64,000 nucleotides of DNA from Hyphomonas adhaerens MHS-3. GTDB taxonomy: Bacteria; Pseudomonadota; Alphaproteobacteria; Caulobacterales; Hyphomonadaceae. The notes under the pieces are model-generated. The model made no database searches. It worked only from the letters and a program-made list of their open reading frames with translations, and was not told where the DNA came from. The translations under genes and the position numbers were made by a program. Shown here one piece after another: positions 18,494 to 27,933 of this stretch. The DNA lies in the NCBI RefSeq assembly GCF_000685235.1, contig NZ_ARYH01000001.1, positions 2,418,001-2,482,000 of the forward strand, in the 5' to 3' direction. Numbering within the stretch: position 1 is the stretch's first letter; each line of letters begins with the position of its first letter.

Positions 18494-18564
18494 CGTTTCG
18501 AGGTTATGCTGCCCCGGCCAGCGCAGGGGCGACGGACGGCTGACCTGCTTCTTGGAGGCATACC

Positions 18565-19041
18565 ATGTTGGAAGAGCTCTTTACCCACCTCACCGTCTGG
18601 CATTGGCTGGCACTTGGCTTGATTCTGTTCGGGATCGAGATGATGACCGGCACCTTCGACCTGCTGATGATCTCCATCGCGGCGTGGATTACGGCCGTAT
18701 TCGCCTGGCTTGCCCCCGACAGCCTCGCAACATGGCAAGGGCAGGTCCTGTTCTTTGGCGCTGCCGCTGTTGCCCTGTTCGTTTTCGGCCGGACGATCCT
18801 GTCCGGCATGCGCAAGTCAACGCCCGAGCATCCAACACTTAACAAGCGGATGGAGAGCCTGATCGGTCAGCGCGGAGTCGCGGCGTCTGACTTCACGAAC
18901 GCCGGGCAGGGCCGTGTGAAGATTGGCGACACGGTTTGGGGCGCTGAAGTCGTCGATGGTTCAGAGATCATCCACAATGGCGATGTCGTTGTGGTCGAGG
19001 GCGCGCGTATGAACACGGCCCTCGTCCGGAAAAGCGCGTAA
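18565..19041 (+). CDS. NfeD-family membrane protein
   Basis: A 158-residue partner of the upstream SPFH protein. It has two or three membrane helices (about residues 13-31, 33-53 and 62-82) and a C-terminal OB-fold domain from about residue 95 (LIGQRGVAASDF, GRVKIGDTVWGAEVVDGSEIIHNGDVVVVEG). It is the short NfeD form without the ClpP-like protease domain. NfeD proteins are thought to bind their SPFH partner through the OB domain. Confidence 0.92.
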   Translation: MLEELFTHLTVWHWLALGLILFGIEMMTGTFDLLMISIAAWITAVFAWLAPDSLATWQGQVLFFGAAAVALFVFGRTILSGMRKSTPEHPTLNKRMESLIGQRGVAASDFTNAGQGRVKIGDTVWGAEVVDGSEIIHNGDVVVVEGARMNTALVRKSA

Positions 19042-19056
19042 GTTCCGCCGGTTGGG

Positions 19057-20583
19057 TTAGTATCCGGCTTCGATGAAGCCGCGTATATCGTTCGACAGTT
19101 TCGTGCCGTCCGATTCCTTCAGATACATCATGTGGCCTGCGTCGTAGTAATCGAACTGGACTCGGTCGAGCACGACGCCATTCTTGTGCAGAGCCATCTC
19201 CGCTCCGAAAAACGGGGTCGCGAGATCATACCAGCCTGCGGCGAGTAGCACTTTCAAGTCAGGATTTTCACGCATCCCTTTGCCAAGCCAGGGGGTGACG
19301 TTCACATAGGCTGGCCAGCCCTGCTCATTCATGTCCCAGTTCCACTGCGAGCCCGGCTCCCCGGTCAGGACTTTGTAGGGACGTGTGAAGTCCACATCCA
19401 GTTCACGGGTCAGATAGTCATTGATCGCGGCAACATAGGCCGTATCCATTCCGTATCCGGAAGGATCGTTCTCCGGCGTGTCTGAGGTGCCTTCGCTATC
19501 GATGCCTTTATAGCGACCGTCGAACCGGCCAATTGTGTAGCCTTCGTTCCGCAACAGTTCCTTGCGGTACCGCGTTGGATCGACACGCAGATTTGCCAGA
19601 TCAATCCATTTCGCCGAGACGCCCAGATAGTCGCTCATATCGTTGGCGATCGCGCTTTGCTGTTCCGGTGTAAGCGTGGAACCGCGTATCAGAGCAGGTG
19701 CCAGCGTGTCGGTTGCATAGTTTCGGGCATCGGCCACGAAGGCCTCGAAATCATTGTTCCACCTAGCCTTGTTGGCCTTGCCGTGAAACCAGGCAATTGC
19801 CGCTTCGGTCGGGAAGAAGGCTATATGGGCGGAGTCATTGCCTGGGGCGAAGCGGGCATTCTGGAAGTCGAGAATGGCGGAGATCAGGATCACGCCATTC
19901 AGGCCGATGCCGTTCCAGCCGCCTTGCAGCTTTTCGGTGAGCGCCGCTGCGCGGGTTGTTCCGTAGCTTTCTCCGGCCAGGAATTTCGGGCTGTTCCAGC
20001 GGCCGTTTTCGGTCAGCCAGACACGGATAAATTCGGCGATGCTCTCTGCGTCTTCGTTGACGCCGTAGAATTCCTTGCCTTTGGTGTCGCCCAGCGGGCG
20101 GGAATAGCCTGTGCCTACCGGATCGATGAAGACAAGATCGCTCACATCAAGGAGCGAATTCTGATTGTCGCGGATCGTATAGGGTGGGGCGCCAACGCCG
20201 CGCGCGTCCGAAGGTGTGACGACCTGTTTCGGTCCGAACGCACCCATGTGAAGCCAGAGGGATGCAGAGCCGGGACCGCCATTGAAAACAAATGTGACGG
20301 GGCGCGTGGCAGGATCTTTGAGACCATCCTGGACATAAGCGACAGAAAAGATTGAAGCGATCGGCTCGTCTTGTTCATCCCGCAGATAAGTCTCTCCGGC
20401 GACCGTTTTGTATTTGATGGTCTGGCCACGGAGTTTGAAGCTGTGGTCAGACGTGAAGACTTTCGCTTCCGGTATGTCGGCCTTGCTGGTTTCAGCTCCG
20501 GATGTTTCCGGCCCCGCGGGGGCCTCGGCAAAAGCTGGTCCCATGGACACGGCCAGACCAAGGGCAATCAACCATCCACGCAT
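19057..20583 (-). CDS. Secreted S10-family serine carboxypeptidase
   Basis: An exported alpha/beta-hydrolase-fold carboxypeptidase of 508 residues with a signal peptide (1-19). The substrate-carboxylate motif NGGPGSASLW is at 101-110. The nucleophile elbow GESYGTT has Ser206, and the catalytic His is in YDAGHMMYL near the C-terminus. The catalytic set appears complete. Bacterial S10 enzymes of this length occur in many marine proteobacteria and are thought to recycle peptides. It has no operon partner in the window; the next gene on its right is separated by the bactofilin terminator. Confidence 0.92.
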   Translation of the reverse strand: MRGWLIALGLAVSMGPAFAEAPAGPETSGAETSKADIPEAKVFTSDHSFKLRGQTIKYKTVAGETYLRDEQDEPIASIFSVAYVQDGLKDPATRPVTFVFNGGPGSASLWLHMGAFGPKQVVTPSDARGVGAPPYTIRDNQNSLLDVSDLVFIDPVGTGYSRPLGDTKGKEFYGVNEDAESIAEFIRVWLTENGRWNSPKFLAGESYGTTRAAALTEKLQGGWNGIGLNGVILISAILDFQNARFAPGNDSAHIAFFPTEAAIAWFHGKANKARWNNDFEAFVADARNYATDTLAPALIRGSTLTPEQQSAIANDMSDYLGVSAKWIDLANLRVDPTRYRKELLRNEGYTIGRFDGRYKGIDSEGTSDTPENDPSGYGMDTAYVAAINDYLTRELDVDFTRPYKVLTGEPGSQWNWDMNEQGWPAYVNVTPWLGKGMRENPDLKVLLAAGWYDLATPFFGAEMALHKNGVVLDRVQFDYYDAGHMMYLKESDGTKLSNDIRGFIEAGY

Positions 20584-20673
20584 ATCAAATACTCCACTAT
20601 CTCAATTGTGGCGGACCCTATCAGGTAGAAAAAACCGGACAAGACTGTGCGCCAGTGACAGCACCATTATCCA

Positions 20674-20710
20674 AAACGCAAAACGCCGACATCCAGAGAT
20701 GCCGGCGTTT
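20674..20710 (-). terminator. Rho-independent terminator of the M23-bactofilin unit
   Basis: On the minus strand a roughly 13-bp near-perfect stem (20681-20710) ends in a TTTTGCGTTTT tract about 22 bases past the bactofilin stop. Confidence 0.82.
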
Positions 20711-20731
20711 CAGTCTGTCTTGTAAGTCGGA

Positions 20732-21268
20732 TCAGGAAGCCGTCGGTGAGATCCCGAAGCCGCTGGTGGCGTTCGGCGTGGCGCTCGACGGTGAAGCGGA
20801 CGAAGGACGAGCATCGCTGGCGGCGGCGCGCGGTGCGGCGTCTTTCAGTGGATCCTCTGAGTGCTTCACCTGGCCTTCGAACACGGCATTGGACTGGATC
20901 TGCAGCGAAGAGTGCACGATGTCACCCTTCACATGAGCGCCGGTCTCCAGCTCGACCTTGCGGGCGCGGATGGAGCCTTTGATGCGGCCTTTGACTTTCA
21001 CGACCTCGGCTTTCACTTCGCCGGTGATGTGGCCGGAAGCGCCGATTGTGATGTCGGTTGCGGCCACGTCGCCATCGACGGTGCCGTCGATCTGCAACGC
21101 ACCCTCAGAGGTCACCGAACCGTTGATCTTCATGTCTGCGCAGATGATTGATGCTGCGCGGGCGGCCGGCTTCGAAGCGGCGCCACGGATGGCATCGACG
21201 GAAGGTTGGACCTTTGCCGGCTCAGGTGCCGGCGGCGTATCGTTGTGTTTGTTACTCTTGGTGAACAT
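20732..21268 (-). CDS. Bactofilin (polymer-forming cytoskeletal protein)
   Basis: A 178-residue bactofilin. A central beta-helix of about 100 residues (from about 40 to 135: ADMKINGSVTSEGALQIDGTVDGDV...) is flanked by disordered Pro/Ala/Ser-rich ends, the normal layout for these filament-forming proteins. Bactofilins scaffold cell-wall enzymes and shape stalks or curvature. The gene starts 17 bases inside the end of the M23 peptidase gene, so the enzyme and its likely scaffold are coupled, as in other bacteria where the two act together. Confidence 0.94.
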   Translation of the reverse strand: MFTKSNKHNDTPPAPEPAKVQPSVDAIRGAASKPAARAASIICADMKINGSVTSEGALQIDGTVDGDVAATDITIGASGHITGEVKAEVVKVKGRIKGSIRARKVELETGAHVKGDIVHSSLQIQSNAVFEGQVKHSEDPLKDAAPRAAASDARPSSASPSSATPNATSGFGISPTAS

Positions 21269-22481
21269 GACGGCCTGCTTTCAGGAATTTTATTGGATCA
21301 TAAGGTTTGCCGTTAAACCAGACTTCGAAGTGAAGGTGGTCCCCCGTGCTTCGACCGGTTGTACCCATCTTGCCCACAAGATCGCCGACCTCCACGGTTT
21401 GTCCCTTTTTTACCGTAATTCCGCTGAGGTGGCCATAGCGCGACTTGAAGCCGTGCCCATGGTCGATTTCTACAAGCCGCCCGTAGCCCGAACGGGGACC
21501 TGCATAAGAGATGACGCCCGGCCCTGCTGCGACGATCGGAGCGGCGTGATAGGCCGCCATATCGATGCCGTTGTGCCAGCCTGGACGTTTCTTGAAAGGA
21601 TCGACGCGAACGCCGTAATTACTGGTGAGCCGGTAAGGCACCCCGACCGGGATACCCAGAGGCAGCGAGGAAACGATGTCCTCGTAGTAAAGCATTTCCG
21701 CGACACGTGCCTGCGTCTGCGACAGGCGGGAATAGAACGTGGTGTCGGTAAGGGAAAGATTGCTGAAGTCAGGTCCGGAGGTCGCATTGGCCAGCGAAAT
21801 GTAGGGACCGCCGGTCTCGCTGCTGGCTACGATGCGGTCTGATCCGACGGACGTCAGGGCCAGAATGCCCCGCGCGCGCTCTGTGCGTTCCGTGGCGATT
21901 TCCTCGGCTTCGTCGAGGATGCGCTCCTGATCCATTTTCAGGACCCGCACGGAACCGCGAGACGTGGCGGTTTCGAATTGAGCGGTGATGCGGACAGGCT
22001 CACGCGACTGGCGACTATCGGCTTCTTCGATCGAAGCCTGCACGAGAAGGGCGGCGCCGTTGCCTTTGAGAGATGACGTTTCGAGGTCGTCTTCGCCCTT
22101 GAGCTGTTTGTAGAGGTCTTCGAGGGCCTTCTGGCGCTCTTCCCACTCCACCGTTTCTTTCTGGAATGCGTCGGTGCGTTCTTCCAGCAGTGAACGGGAC
22201 AGCGCATCCTTGGCGCGCAGTTCCTGAACCCAGCGTTCGTATTTTGCGAGTTCACGGCCATCGGGGTTTCCGGACAGGGCACTGCCGCCGCCGCTCAACA
22301 CGAAGGAGCCGGTTGCAAAAACAGTCCATCCTGCCAGTGCCGCAAGGCCGGCAGCAAAAATCGCCTGCTGCCATGGAGACACAGAGATGTAGCGGACTGT
22401 TCCGCCGCTGCGATGGTAGATTTGACGCTCAGGGAAGGCTTTATTGAAGGCCGCCTTCAGATTCGCGCTCCACTTCGCCAT
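21252..22481 (-). CDS. Membrane-anchored M23 family peptidoglycan endopeptidase
   Basis: A zinc endopeptidase of 409 residues that probably cuts peptidoglycan cross-links. The N-terminus is cytoplasmic and basic, followed by a membrane helix (about residues 38-58), a coiled-coil stretch (about 80-130) and a C-terminal LytM/M23 domain. Zinc ligands are seen in WHNGIDMA (H...D), with RYGHL and DHLHFEVW supplying the catalytic HxH. It is first in a two-gene unit with bactofilin, consistent with localised wall remodelling for cell shape. Confidence 0.94.
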   Translation of the reverse strand: MAKWSANLKAAFNKAFPERQIYHRSGGTVRYISVSPWQQAIFAAGLAALAGWTVFATGSFVLSGGGSALSGNPDGRELAKYERWVQELRAKDALSRSLLEERTDAFQKETVEWEERQKALEDLYKQLKGEDDLETSSLKGNGAALLVQASIEEADSRQSREPVRITAQFETATSRGSVRVLKMDQERILDEAEEIATERTERARGILALTSVGSDRIVASSETGGPYISLANATSGPDFSNLSLTDTTFYSRLSQTQARVAEMLYYEDIVSSLPLGIPVGVPYRLTSNYGVRVDPFKKRPGWHNGIDMAAYHAAPIVAAGPGVISYAGPRSGYGRLVEIDHGHGFKSRYGHLSGITVKKGQTVEVGDLVGKMGTTGRSTGDHLHFEVWFNGKPYDPIKFLKAGRHVHQE

Positions 22482-22517
22482 TCACGCCACCCGTAGAACC
22501 GGAAAATCACGCCCCCG

Positions 22518-22538
22518 CTGCAGTAGTCACTACAGCAG
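22518..22538. promoter_or_regulatory. 21-bp inverted repeat upstream of the M23 gene
   Basis: Two 10-bp arms (CTGCAGTAGT at 22518-22527, ACTACAGCAG at 22529-22538) are complementary with one mismatch about a central C. The dyad lies 37 bases before the M23 start codon and could be an operator or a leader hairpin. The rest of the 197-base gap is AT-rich, with no gene. Confidence 0.45.
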
Positions 22539-22678
22539 GTTTCCCAAACCCTTGGAGATAATACATACCGATTTCGATACGAGGTGTAACCCCTTGGGCA
22601 CAGAATTCATGTAAATTTTCGCCCATGAGGGTAAAAGGCTTGTTAAACATGGAAAAAATACATGCATCAGGTGAAATT

Positions 22679-23149
22679 TCAGGCATCCGATTTGATGACA
22701 TTGAGTACATCTTCGGCATGTCCTTTCACGCGCACTTTTTTCCAGATTCGCATTACCTTTTTGTCAGGTCCGATCAGGAAGGTTGAGCGCTCGATTCCCA
22801 TATACGTGCGCCCATAATTCTTCTTCTCGACCCAGACGCCATAGGCCTCACAAACCTTGCCGTCCTCGTCCGAGGCGAGCGTCACGCCGAGATCGTGTTT
22901 CGCCGCAAATTTTTCATGTTTTGCCAGCGTATCGCGGGACACCCCCACAATCTTGGCGCCAGCCTTTTCGAACGCGTCTGCGAGGTCTGTGAAGTCTTTC
23001 GCTTCGGTTGTGCAGCCAGGCGTGTCGTCTTTCGGATAGAAGTAAAGAACCAGCAGCTGATCCTTGTAGTCTCCGAGTTTTATCGGCCCTTGTGTTGAGT
23101 CCATGCTGAAATTTGGAGCGCGTCCGCCTTCTTTGGGCCCGATTGCCAT
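22679..23149 (-). CDS. bcp: Thioredoxin-dependent thiol peroxidase (Bcp/PrxQ)
   Basis: A 156-residue atypical two-cysteine peroxiredoxin. The catalytic loop PKDDTPGCTTEAKDF has the peroxidatic Cys; the usual resolving Cys five residues on is replaced (GCTTEAKD), as in one-Cys Bcp variants. The C-terminal VRVKGHAEDVLNVI helix is typical. It should reduce hydroperoxides at the expense of thioredoxin. It is divergent from the AsmA-like gene, 60 bases apart. Confidence 0.93.
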   Translation of the reverse strand: MAIGPKEGGRAPNFSMDSTQGPIKLGDYKDQLLVLYFYPKDDTPGCTTEAKDFTDLADAFEKAGAKIVGVSRDTLAKHEKFAAKHDLGVTLASDEDGKVCEAYGVWVEKKNYGRTYMGIERSTFLIGPDKKVMRIWKKVRVKGHAEDVLNVIKSDA

Positions 23150-23209
23150 GTAATCCTCCTATGGTGCGCTTCGGCTGTACTGCTTATACCAGACACAGCG
23201 CTGAACGGC

Positions 23210-26200
23210 GTGTATGACTGGATCCGACTTGTACGGAGCGCGCCCTTGGTCCGCCAGACCGCCTCACTGATTTTTCTCGAAATCCTCGGCGGCTTGATCC
23301 TGCTTGTTTTTGTAGCAGCAGGTCTGCTTGCCGCCCGGCTTTATTCCGGTCCGATGGACCTGTCGATGTTCAAGGACGACCTGGAACGCGCGATGACAGA
23401 AGCGCGCGATGGCCGGGAGGTCCGTCTGGACGGGGTACAGCTCGAATGGTCTGCCGAAGACAAACGCCTGCACATCTCCGGGTCGCGTCTGCAGATGTTG
23501 GATGTGAAAGGCAATGTCAGTGCCGAGGCCCGACACGCCAATATCGTCCTGTCCGGGTCTTCTCTGGTTCTTGGCGATATCGAGGTCCTTCGCCTCGATC
23601 TTGAAGACGGGTGGGTCAATATCGATCAGGAAACGCCATCCACCTGGTTTATCGGCGGGGAACCGCTGCCTGAAATTCCGGTCGGCAAATTGCCCGAAAC
23701 CCCGCAGGAATGGCTGCAGCGTGCCAATGAGGTGCTTCCGCCCATGCTGGAGGCACTGAAGCAGGGCGAGCAGAACTACGCGCTCGAATATCTGGGCTTT
23801 GCCGGATTTGAGTTCCGCGTCCGGGACAGCGTTCAGCAATCCGTTTTCGATATCACAGACGCCAAGGGACGGGTTTCACGAGAAGAAGACGGCATTCTGG
23901 TCAGTGTGGCCGGTACGGGCGCTGGCGCCGGTCTGCCCGGTGGGCTTGCCGCTACCGTCCGATCCTACACATTGGAAGACAAGCTGCACGCAGAGTTCGC
24001 CGTTGCCGATTGGCCGCTGGCAGACCTCGCGGCGCGCTTTGGAGCGCAGGTGGATGCTTTCGAAGGATTGCCGGCCAATGCCGATGCAACGCTCGACTAT
24101 GCCCGCGCCACCGGCATCAATGAGATCGCCTTCCACTCCAATATGGGGGAAGGCCACATGCCGTTTGCCGGGGGGCTCGACGTGCAGGGGCTGGACGTCA
24201 CGGCAACTTACCTCGCCAATGACGACACGATGCGAGTGGATGTGACCGGCGACAAAGTGGGCCCGGCCAGCGGTCAGGCGAGCCTGACTCTCAAAAATAT
24301 CCTGCAAGGCCAGTCCGCGCACGACTTCGAACTGTCGAGCGAAGAGCTCACCCTGGATTTCACGCCGGTGTTTGAACGCCCTGTCACTCTGACAGGTCTT
24401 CAGGCGTCAGGCTTGATGAGCGTCGCTGACCGTCAAATCGATGATCTCGCCCTTGTGTTCAAGGAGGAGGAAGCGGGCTTCCTTGTGACGGGCAACATCG
24501 GCCTTACGCAGGACAAGCAAGAAGGCGAACCGCCAATCCTCGGCCACATCGCTCTGGAAACCAGCGGAGATGTGACCAAGGATACCGTGATGGCGTTCTG
24601 GCCCGTCGGGCTGGGTAAGGGTGGGCGGAACTTTGCCCGCGAGCATATCGAAGCTGGGGCGCTGACTGACATCAAGGGGCATATCGACTTGAAGCGCGAC
24701 AGTTTCGGCGATGATGGTTATCTGCGTGACTCTGACCTGGAGCTCACCTTCGCGGCGGAAGATGCCTGGGTGAAGTTCTTGTCGGACCTGCCGCCGGTGG
24801 AAAAGGGCCGGGGTAAGGGCCGCCTCACCGGCAATTCCTTCCGCGTCACGCTGGATTCCGGCGAATATGGCGGCTGGGACCTGGACGAAGGCGCCTTTAT
24901 CATGCCGGCGTTCAATGTGCGCGGCGAGGACTTCCGGGTGTTTGCACGCGGACACGGCCCGATCTCTCTGGTCATGAAGACGCTGGTCGACTCGCGTCTC
25001 AAAATTGATTTCGATCCGGCGCGCCTGTCCGGCGATGGCGAGATGACATTCGAGATGTTCCGTCCTGCGCTGGACGATGTTCCGTTTGAGGATATCCGCT
25101 TTACGGCGGTCGGAACGGTTGCCGAGGCAGGCCTAAAGGACGCGGCGCTGGGGTTCGACCTGACGGGCGGATCCGCGAAAGTGAATGTCGATCAGGACGG
25201 AATGACCATTTCCGGTTTTGGCGATCTGGGGCCATCTCCGGTCCAGTTCACCTGGCGCGATGCCTTCAATGATGGTGACCAGCCTTCGCTGCTGTCGGCA
25301 ACCAGTATTGTTACGCCCGACTTCCTGAACGAATTCGGTGTGCTGGGGCGGGCGTACCTGTCCGGCGAAATCCCCATCGAGGTTCAGGCGGAAATCGGAG
25401 AGGGATCCCGTATCATCGCCGACACGGCCCTGGACCTGACTGAATCCCGCCTGGATCTGTCGGAAATCGGCTGGGTGAAAGGGCGGAACAAGTCGGCCAA
25501 GGCTTCAGTACACTATGAAGGGCTCGACGACGGCTACACGGCCACCATCGTGTTCCACGCCGACGACGCCTATCTTGATGGCGATTTCACTTTGGGTGGG
25601 GATTCAAAGCTGGTTTCCGCGACGCTGCGCCGGGCATACCTGAAAAACAAGGCCGATGTCGGCGGCACCGTGACCCGAAAAGACGGTGCACTGAATTTCG
25701 GTCTGTCTGGAACGTATCTGGACCTCTCCGGTGCGATGCCGGGCGTAGGGGCGATTGGCGACGCCGATGATGCGGGCAGCAAAACGCCTATTCGCGTTTC
25801 GGCGAATGTCGACACACTGACCCTTCGGCCGGGCCTCGACATGACCGAGGCGAAATTTTCAATGGCAACCGGTGCGGCGGGTATCGAGACCTTCAAAGCC
25901 ACCGGCCTCGCCGCAGACGGATCCCCCTTCGAAGCGCGTTTCGACACCAATGGCGGTCAGGCGGCGACCTTCCACGTTTCCAGCGGGGATGCGGGCTTTA
26001 TCGCCAGTGCGTTCCTGGGCATCGACTATCTCGACGGCGGCCAGCTCGAGATGGATGGTGTGTTGGCGAACGACAACAAGCCGTCGAAGTTCGACATCTC
26101 CATCACCGATACACGGCTCAACAACGCGCCTTTCCTTACACAAATCCTGTCACTCGCTTCGCTGCGGGGGCTGGCAGATACGCTCGGCGGAGAAGGCGTG

Positions 26201-26629
26201 CTGTTTTCCCGGCTGGATATTCCTTTGACCGTAGCGGGCGACCGTTACGTGGTGAACGGTGCCAAGGCGCAGGGGCCAGCCCTTGGCCTGACCACAAATG
26301 GCTATTTCGATTCCAAGGACGGCAAGATCGAGTTCGATGGCGTGCTGGTGCCGAGTTTCGGCATGAACTCCGCCCTAGGAACAATCCCGATCCTCGGTGA
26401 CCTGGTTGTCGGCCGTGATGGTGAAGGCGTGTTCTCGCTGACCTACGGTATCCGGGGAACGATGGAGAAAGCGAACGTGTCGGTGAACCCGCTTTCGGCA
26501 CTGGCGCCGGGCGTGATCCGCCGGATCTTCGAAAACCCGTCGGATACACGCATCCCGGAAGCCAAGCCCCGCCCGCCGGATGAGCCGATCCCGTCTGAAC
26601 TGCCGCCCATTCCGGACGAAGAGTTCTAA
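23210..26629 (+). CDS. Giant AsmA/YhdP-like envelope protein (DUF3971)
   Basis: An 1139-residue protein with one N-terminal membrane helix (about residues 18-40) and a very long periplasmic part made of repeated beta-strand units. The C-terminal third has the AsmA-like signature (DITDTRLNNAPFLTQILSLASLRGL... and a GILxxG-type VPSFGMNSALGTIPILGDLVVG), followed by a Pro-rich tail. Related YhdP/AsmA proteins form lipid-conducting bridges from inner to outer membrane, so phospholipid transport is the likely role. The start is GTG at 23210; a TTATAC -10-like element lies about 25 bases upstream. It is convergent with tyrS by three bases. Confidence 0.88.
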   Translation: MYDWIRLVRSAPLVRQTASLIFLEILGGLILLVFVAAGLLAARLYSGPMDLSMFKDDLERAMTEARDGREVRLDGVQLEWSAEDKRLHISGSRLQMLDVKGNVSAEARHANIVLSGSSLVLGDIEVLRLDLEDGWVNIDQETPSTWFIGGEPLPEIPVGKLPETPQEWLQRANEVLPPMLEALKQGEQNYALEYLGFAGFEFRVRDSVQQSVFDITDAKGRVSREEDGILVSVAGTGAGAGLPGGLAATVRSYTLEDKLHAEFAVADWPLADLAARFGAQVDAFEGLPANADATLDYARATGINEIAFHSNMGEGHMPFAGGLDVQGLDVTATYLANDDTMRVDVTGDKVGPASGQASLTLKNILQGQSAHDFELSSEELTLDFTPVFERPVTLTGLQASGLMSVADRQIDDLALVFKEEEAGFLVTGNIGLTQDKQEGEPPILGHIALETSGDVTKDTVMAFWPVGLGKGGRNFAREHIEAGALTDIKGHIDLKRDSFGDDGYLRDSDLELTFAAEDAWVKFLSDLPPVEKGRGKGRLTGNSFRVTLDSGEYGGWDLDEGAFIMPAFNVRGEDFRVFARGHGPISLVMKTLVDSRLKIDFDPARLSGDGEMTFEMFRPALDDVPFEDIRFTAVGTVAEAGLKDAALGFDLTGGSAKVNVDQDGMTISGFGDLGPSPVQFTWRDAFNDGDQPSLLSATSIVTPDFLNEFGVLGRAYLSGEIPIEVQAEIGEGSRIIADTALDLTESRLDLSEIGWVKGRNKSAKASVHYEGLDDGYTATIVFHADDAYLDGDFTLGGDSKLVSATLRRAYLKNKADVGGTVTRKDGALNFGLSGTYLDLSGAMPGVGAIGDADDAGSKTPIRVSANVDTLTLRPGLDMTEAKFSMATGAAGIETFKATGLAADGSPFEARFDTNGGQAATFHVSSGDAGFIASAFLGIDYLDGGQLEMDGVLANDNKPSKFDISITDTRLNNAPFLTQILSLASLRGLADTLGGEGVLFSRLDIPLTVAGDRYVVNGAKAQGPALGLTTNGYFDSKDGKIEFDGVLVPSFGMNSALGTIPILGDLVVGRDGEGVFSLTYGIRGTMEKANVSVNPLSALAPGVIRRIFENPSDTRIPEAKPRPPDEPIPSELPPIPDEEF

Positions 26630-26632
26630 AGT

Positions 26633-27883
26633 CTAGGCAGGCTTCACCAATGCGTGACGTTTCTTGCCGGCGGACAACTTGATCTTGCCGTCGATGAGAT
26701 CAGACTCCGCAATCGTTGCGTTCTGGTCTTTCACCTGCTGATCATTGACCTTCGCGGCGCCTTGCTTGATCAGGCGGCGCGCTTCGCCGTTGCTCTCGGT
26801 CAGTCCCGCCGCCGTGAAGGCCGCCGCAACCAGATACTCACTGAACAGTTCTGTGGACGGAATTTCGACGGTTGGCAGGGCCGCAGCCGTTCCGCCCCCG
26901 GCGAACACGGCCGAGGCGGCCGCTTCGGATTCCTTCGCAGCGGATTCGCCGTGCAGCATGGCGGTCGCTGCGTTGGCGAGTGCGATTTTGGCCTTGTTGA
27001 TCTCGGCGCCGTCGAGTTTCTCAAGCGCTTCGATCTCGTCCAGCGGCAATTCAGTGAACAGGCGCAGGAAGCGGCCGACGTCGGCATCTTCTGTGTTGCG
27101 CCAGAATTGCCAGTATTCGTAGGGGCTCTTGCGGTCCGCATTCAGCCAGACCGCGCCATCGGCCGTCTTGCCCATCTTGCCGCCGGAAGCGGTAGTGATG
27201 AGGTGCGCGGTGATGCCGAACACGTCGCCGCCGGCGGCCTTGTGCACCAGGTCCACCCCGCCGACGATATTGCCCCACTGGTCGGATCCGCCGAGCTGGA
27301 TGCGGCAATTCTGACGCTGGAACAGCTCGAGGAAGTCGTAGGACTGCATCAGCAGGTAGTTGAATTCGAGGAAAGTGTAGGGCTGCTCATTGGCCAAGCG
27401 CCGGGCGACCGTATCCTGCTTCACCATCGTATTGATCGTGAAGTGCACGCCCACTTCGCGCAGCAGTTCAATGTAGCCGAGCTTGCTCAGCCAGTCATCA
27501 TTATTGACCATAATGGCGTCGGTCGGGCCGTCGCCAAAAGTCAGGAACGGTTCGAACGCCTTCTTGATGCCGGCGATGTTCGCTTCGATCTGCTCATTGG
27601 TGAGCAGGGGACGGGACTTTTCCTTGTCAGTCGGGTCGCCCACTTTCGTGGTGCCCCCGCCCATCAGGACGATAGGCTTGCCGCCAGCTTTCTGGAGGTG
27701 GCGAAGCATCATGATTTGAAGGAGCGATCCGACATGCAGGCTGTCCGCCGTTGCGTCGAAGCCGATATAGGCAATCGGGACACCTGCCTGGCAATAGGCG
27801 TCAAGCTCGGCCTCATGGGTCACCTGCTTGATGAAGCCGCGCGTCTGCAGCGTCTTCAGGAATTCCGACTTGTATTCGCTCAT
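26633..27883 (-). CDS. tyrS: Tyrosyl-tRNA synthetase
   Basis: A class I synthetase charging tRNA-Tyr. The ATG at 27883 (MSEYKSEFLKTL) has GGAG at a good distance and fits the family start; a longer frame to 27961 does not. The 416 residues have the HIGH-type HVGS (50-53), the KMSKS-type KMGKT and the C-terminal S4 RNA-binding domain (LIKQGAAKVNDQQV). This is the bacterial TyrRS form with an S4 domain. It is divergent from anmK with very little space for two promoters. Confidence 0.96.
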   Translation of the reverse strand: MSEYKSEFLKTLQTRGFIKQVTHEAELDAYCQAGVPIAYIGFDATADSLHVGSLLQIMMLRHLQKAGGKPIVLMGGGTTKVGDPTDKEKSRPLLTNEQIEANIAGIKKAFEPFLTFGDGPTDAIMVNNDDWLSKLGYIELLREVGVHFTINTMVKQDTVARRLANEQPYTFLEFNYLLMQSYDFLELFQRQNCRIQLGGSDQWGNIVGGVDLVHKAAGGDVFGITAHLITTASGGKMGKTADGAVWLNADRKSPYEYWQFWRNTEDADVGRFLRLFTELPLDEIEALEKLDGAEINKAKIALANAATAMLHGESAAKESEAAASAVFAGGGTAAALPTVEIPSTELFSEYLVAAAFTAAGLTESNGEARRLIKQGAAKVNDQQVKDQNATIAESDLIDGKIKLSAGKKRHALVKPA

Positions 27884-27933
27884 CTTCTCGTGTCTCCGTG
27901 AAGGCAGGGCGCGTAGCACGGAAAGGGAGCCGC

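Noticed and set aside
26654-27901. A 415-residue plus-strand frame opposite tyrS
   Set aside because: It is antisense to a clear TyrS with HVGS and KMGKT motifs; the composition is that of a codon shadow.
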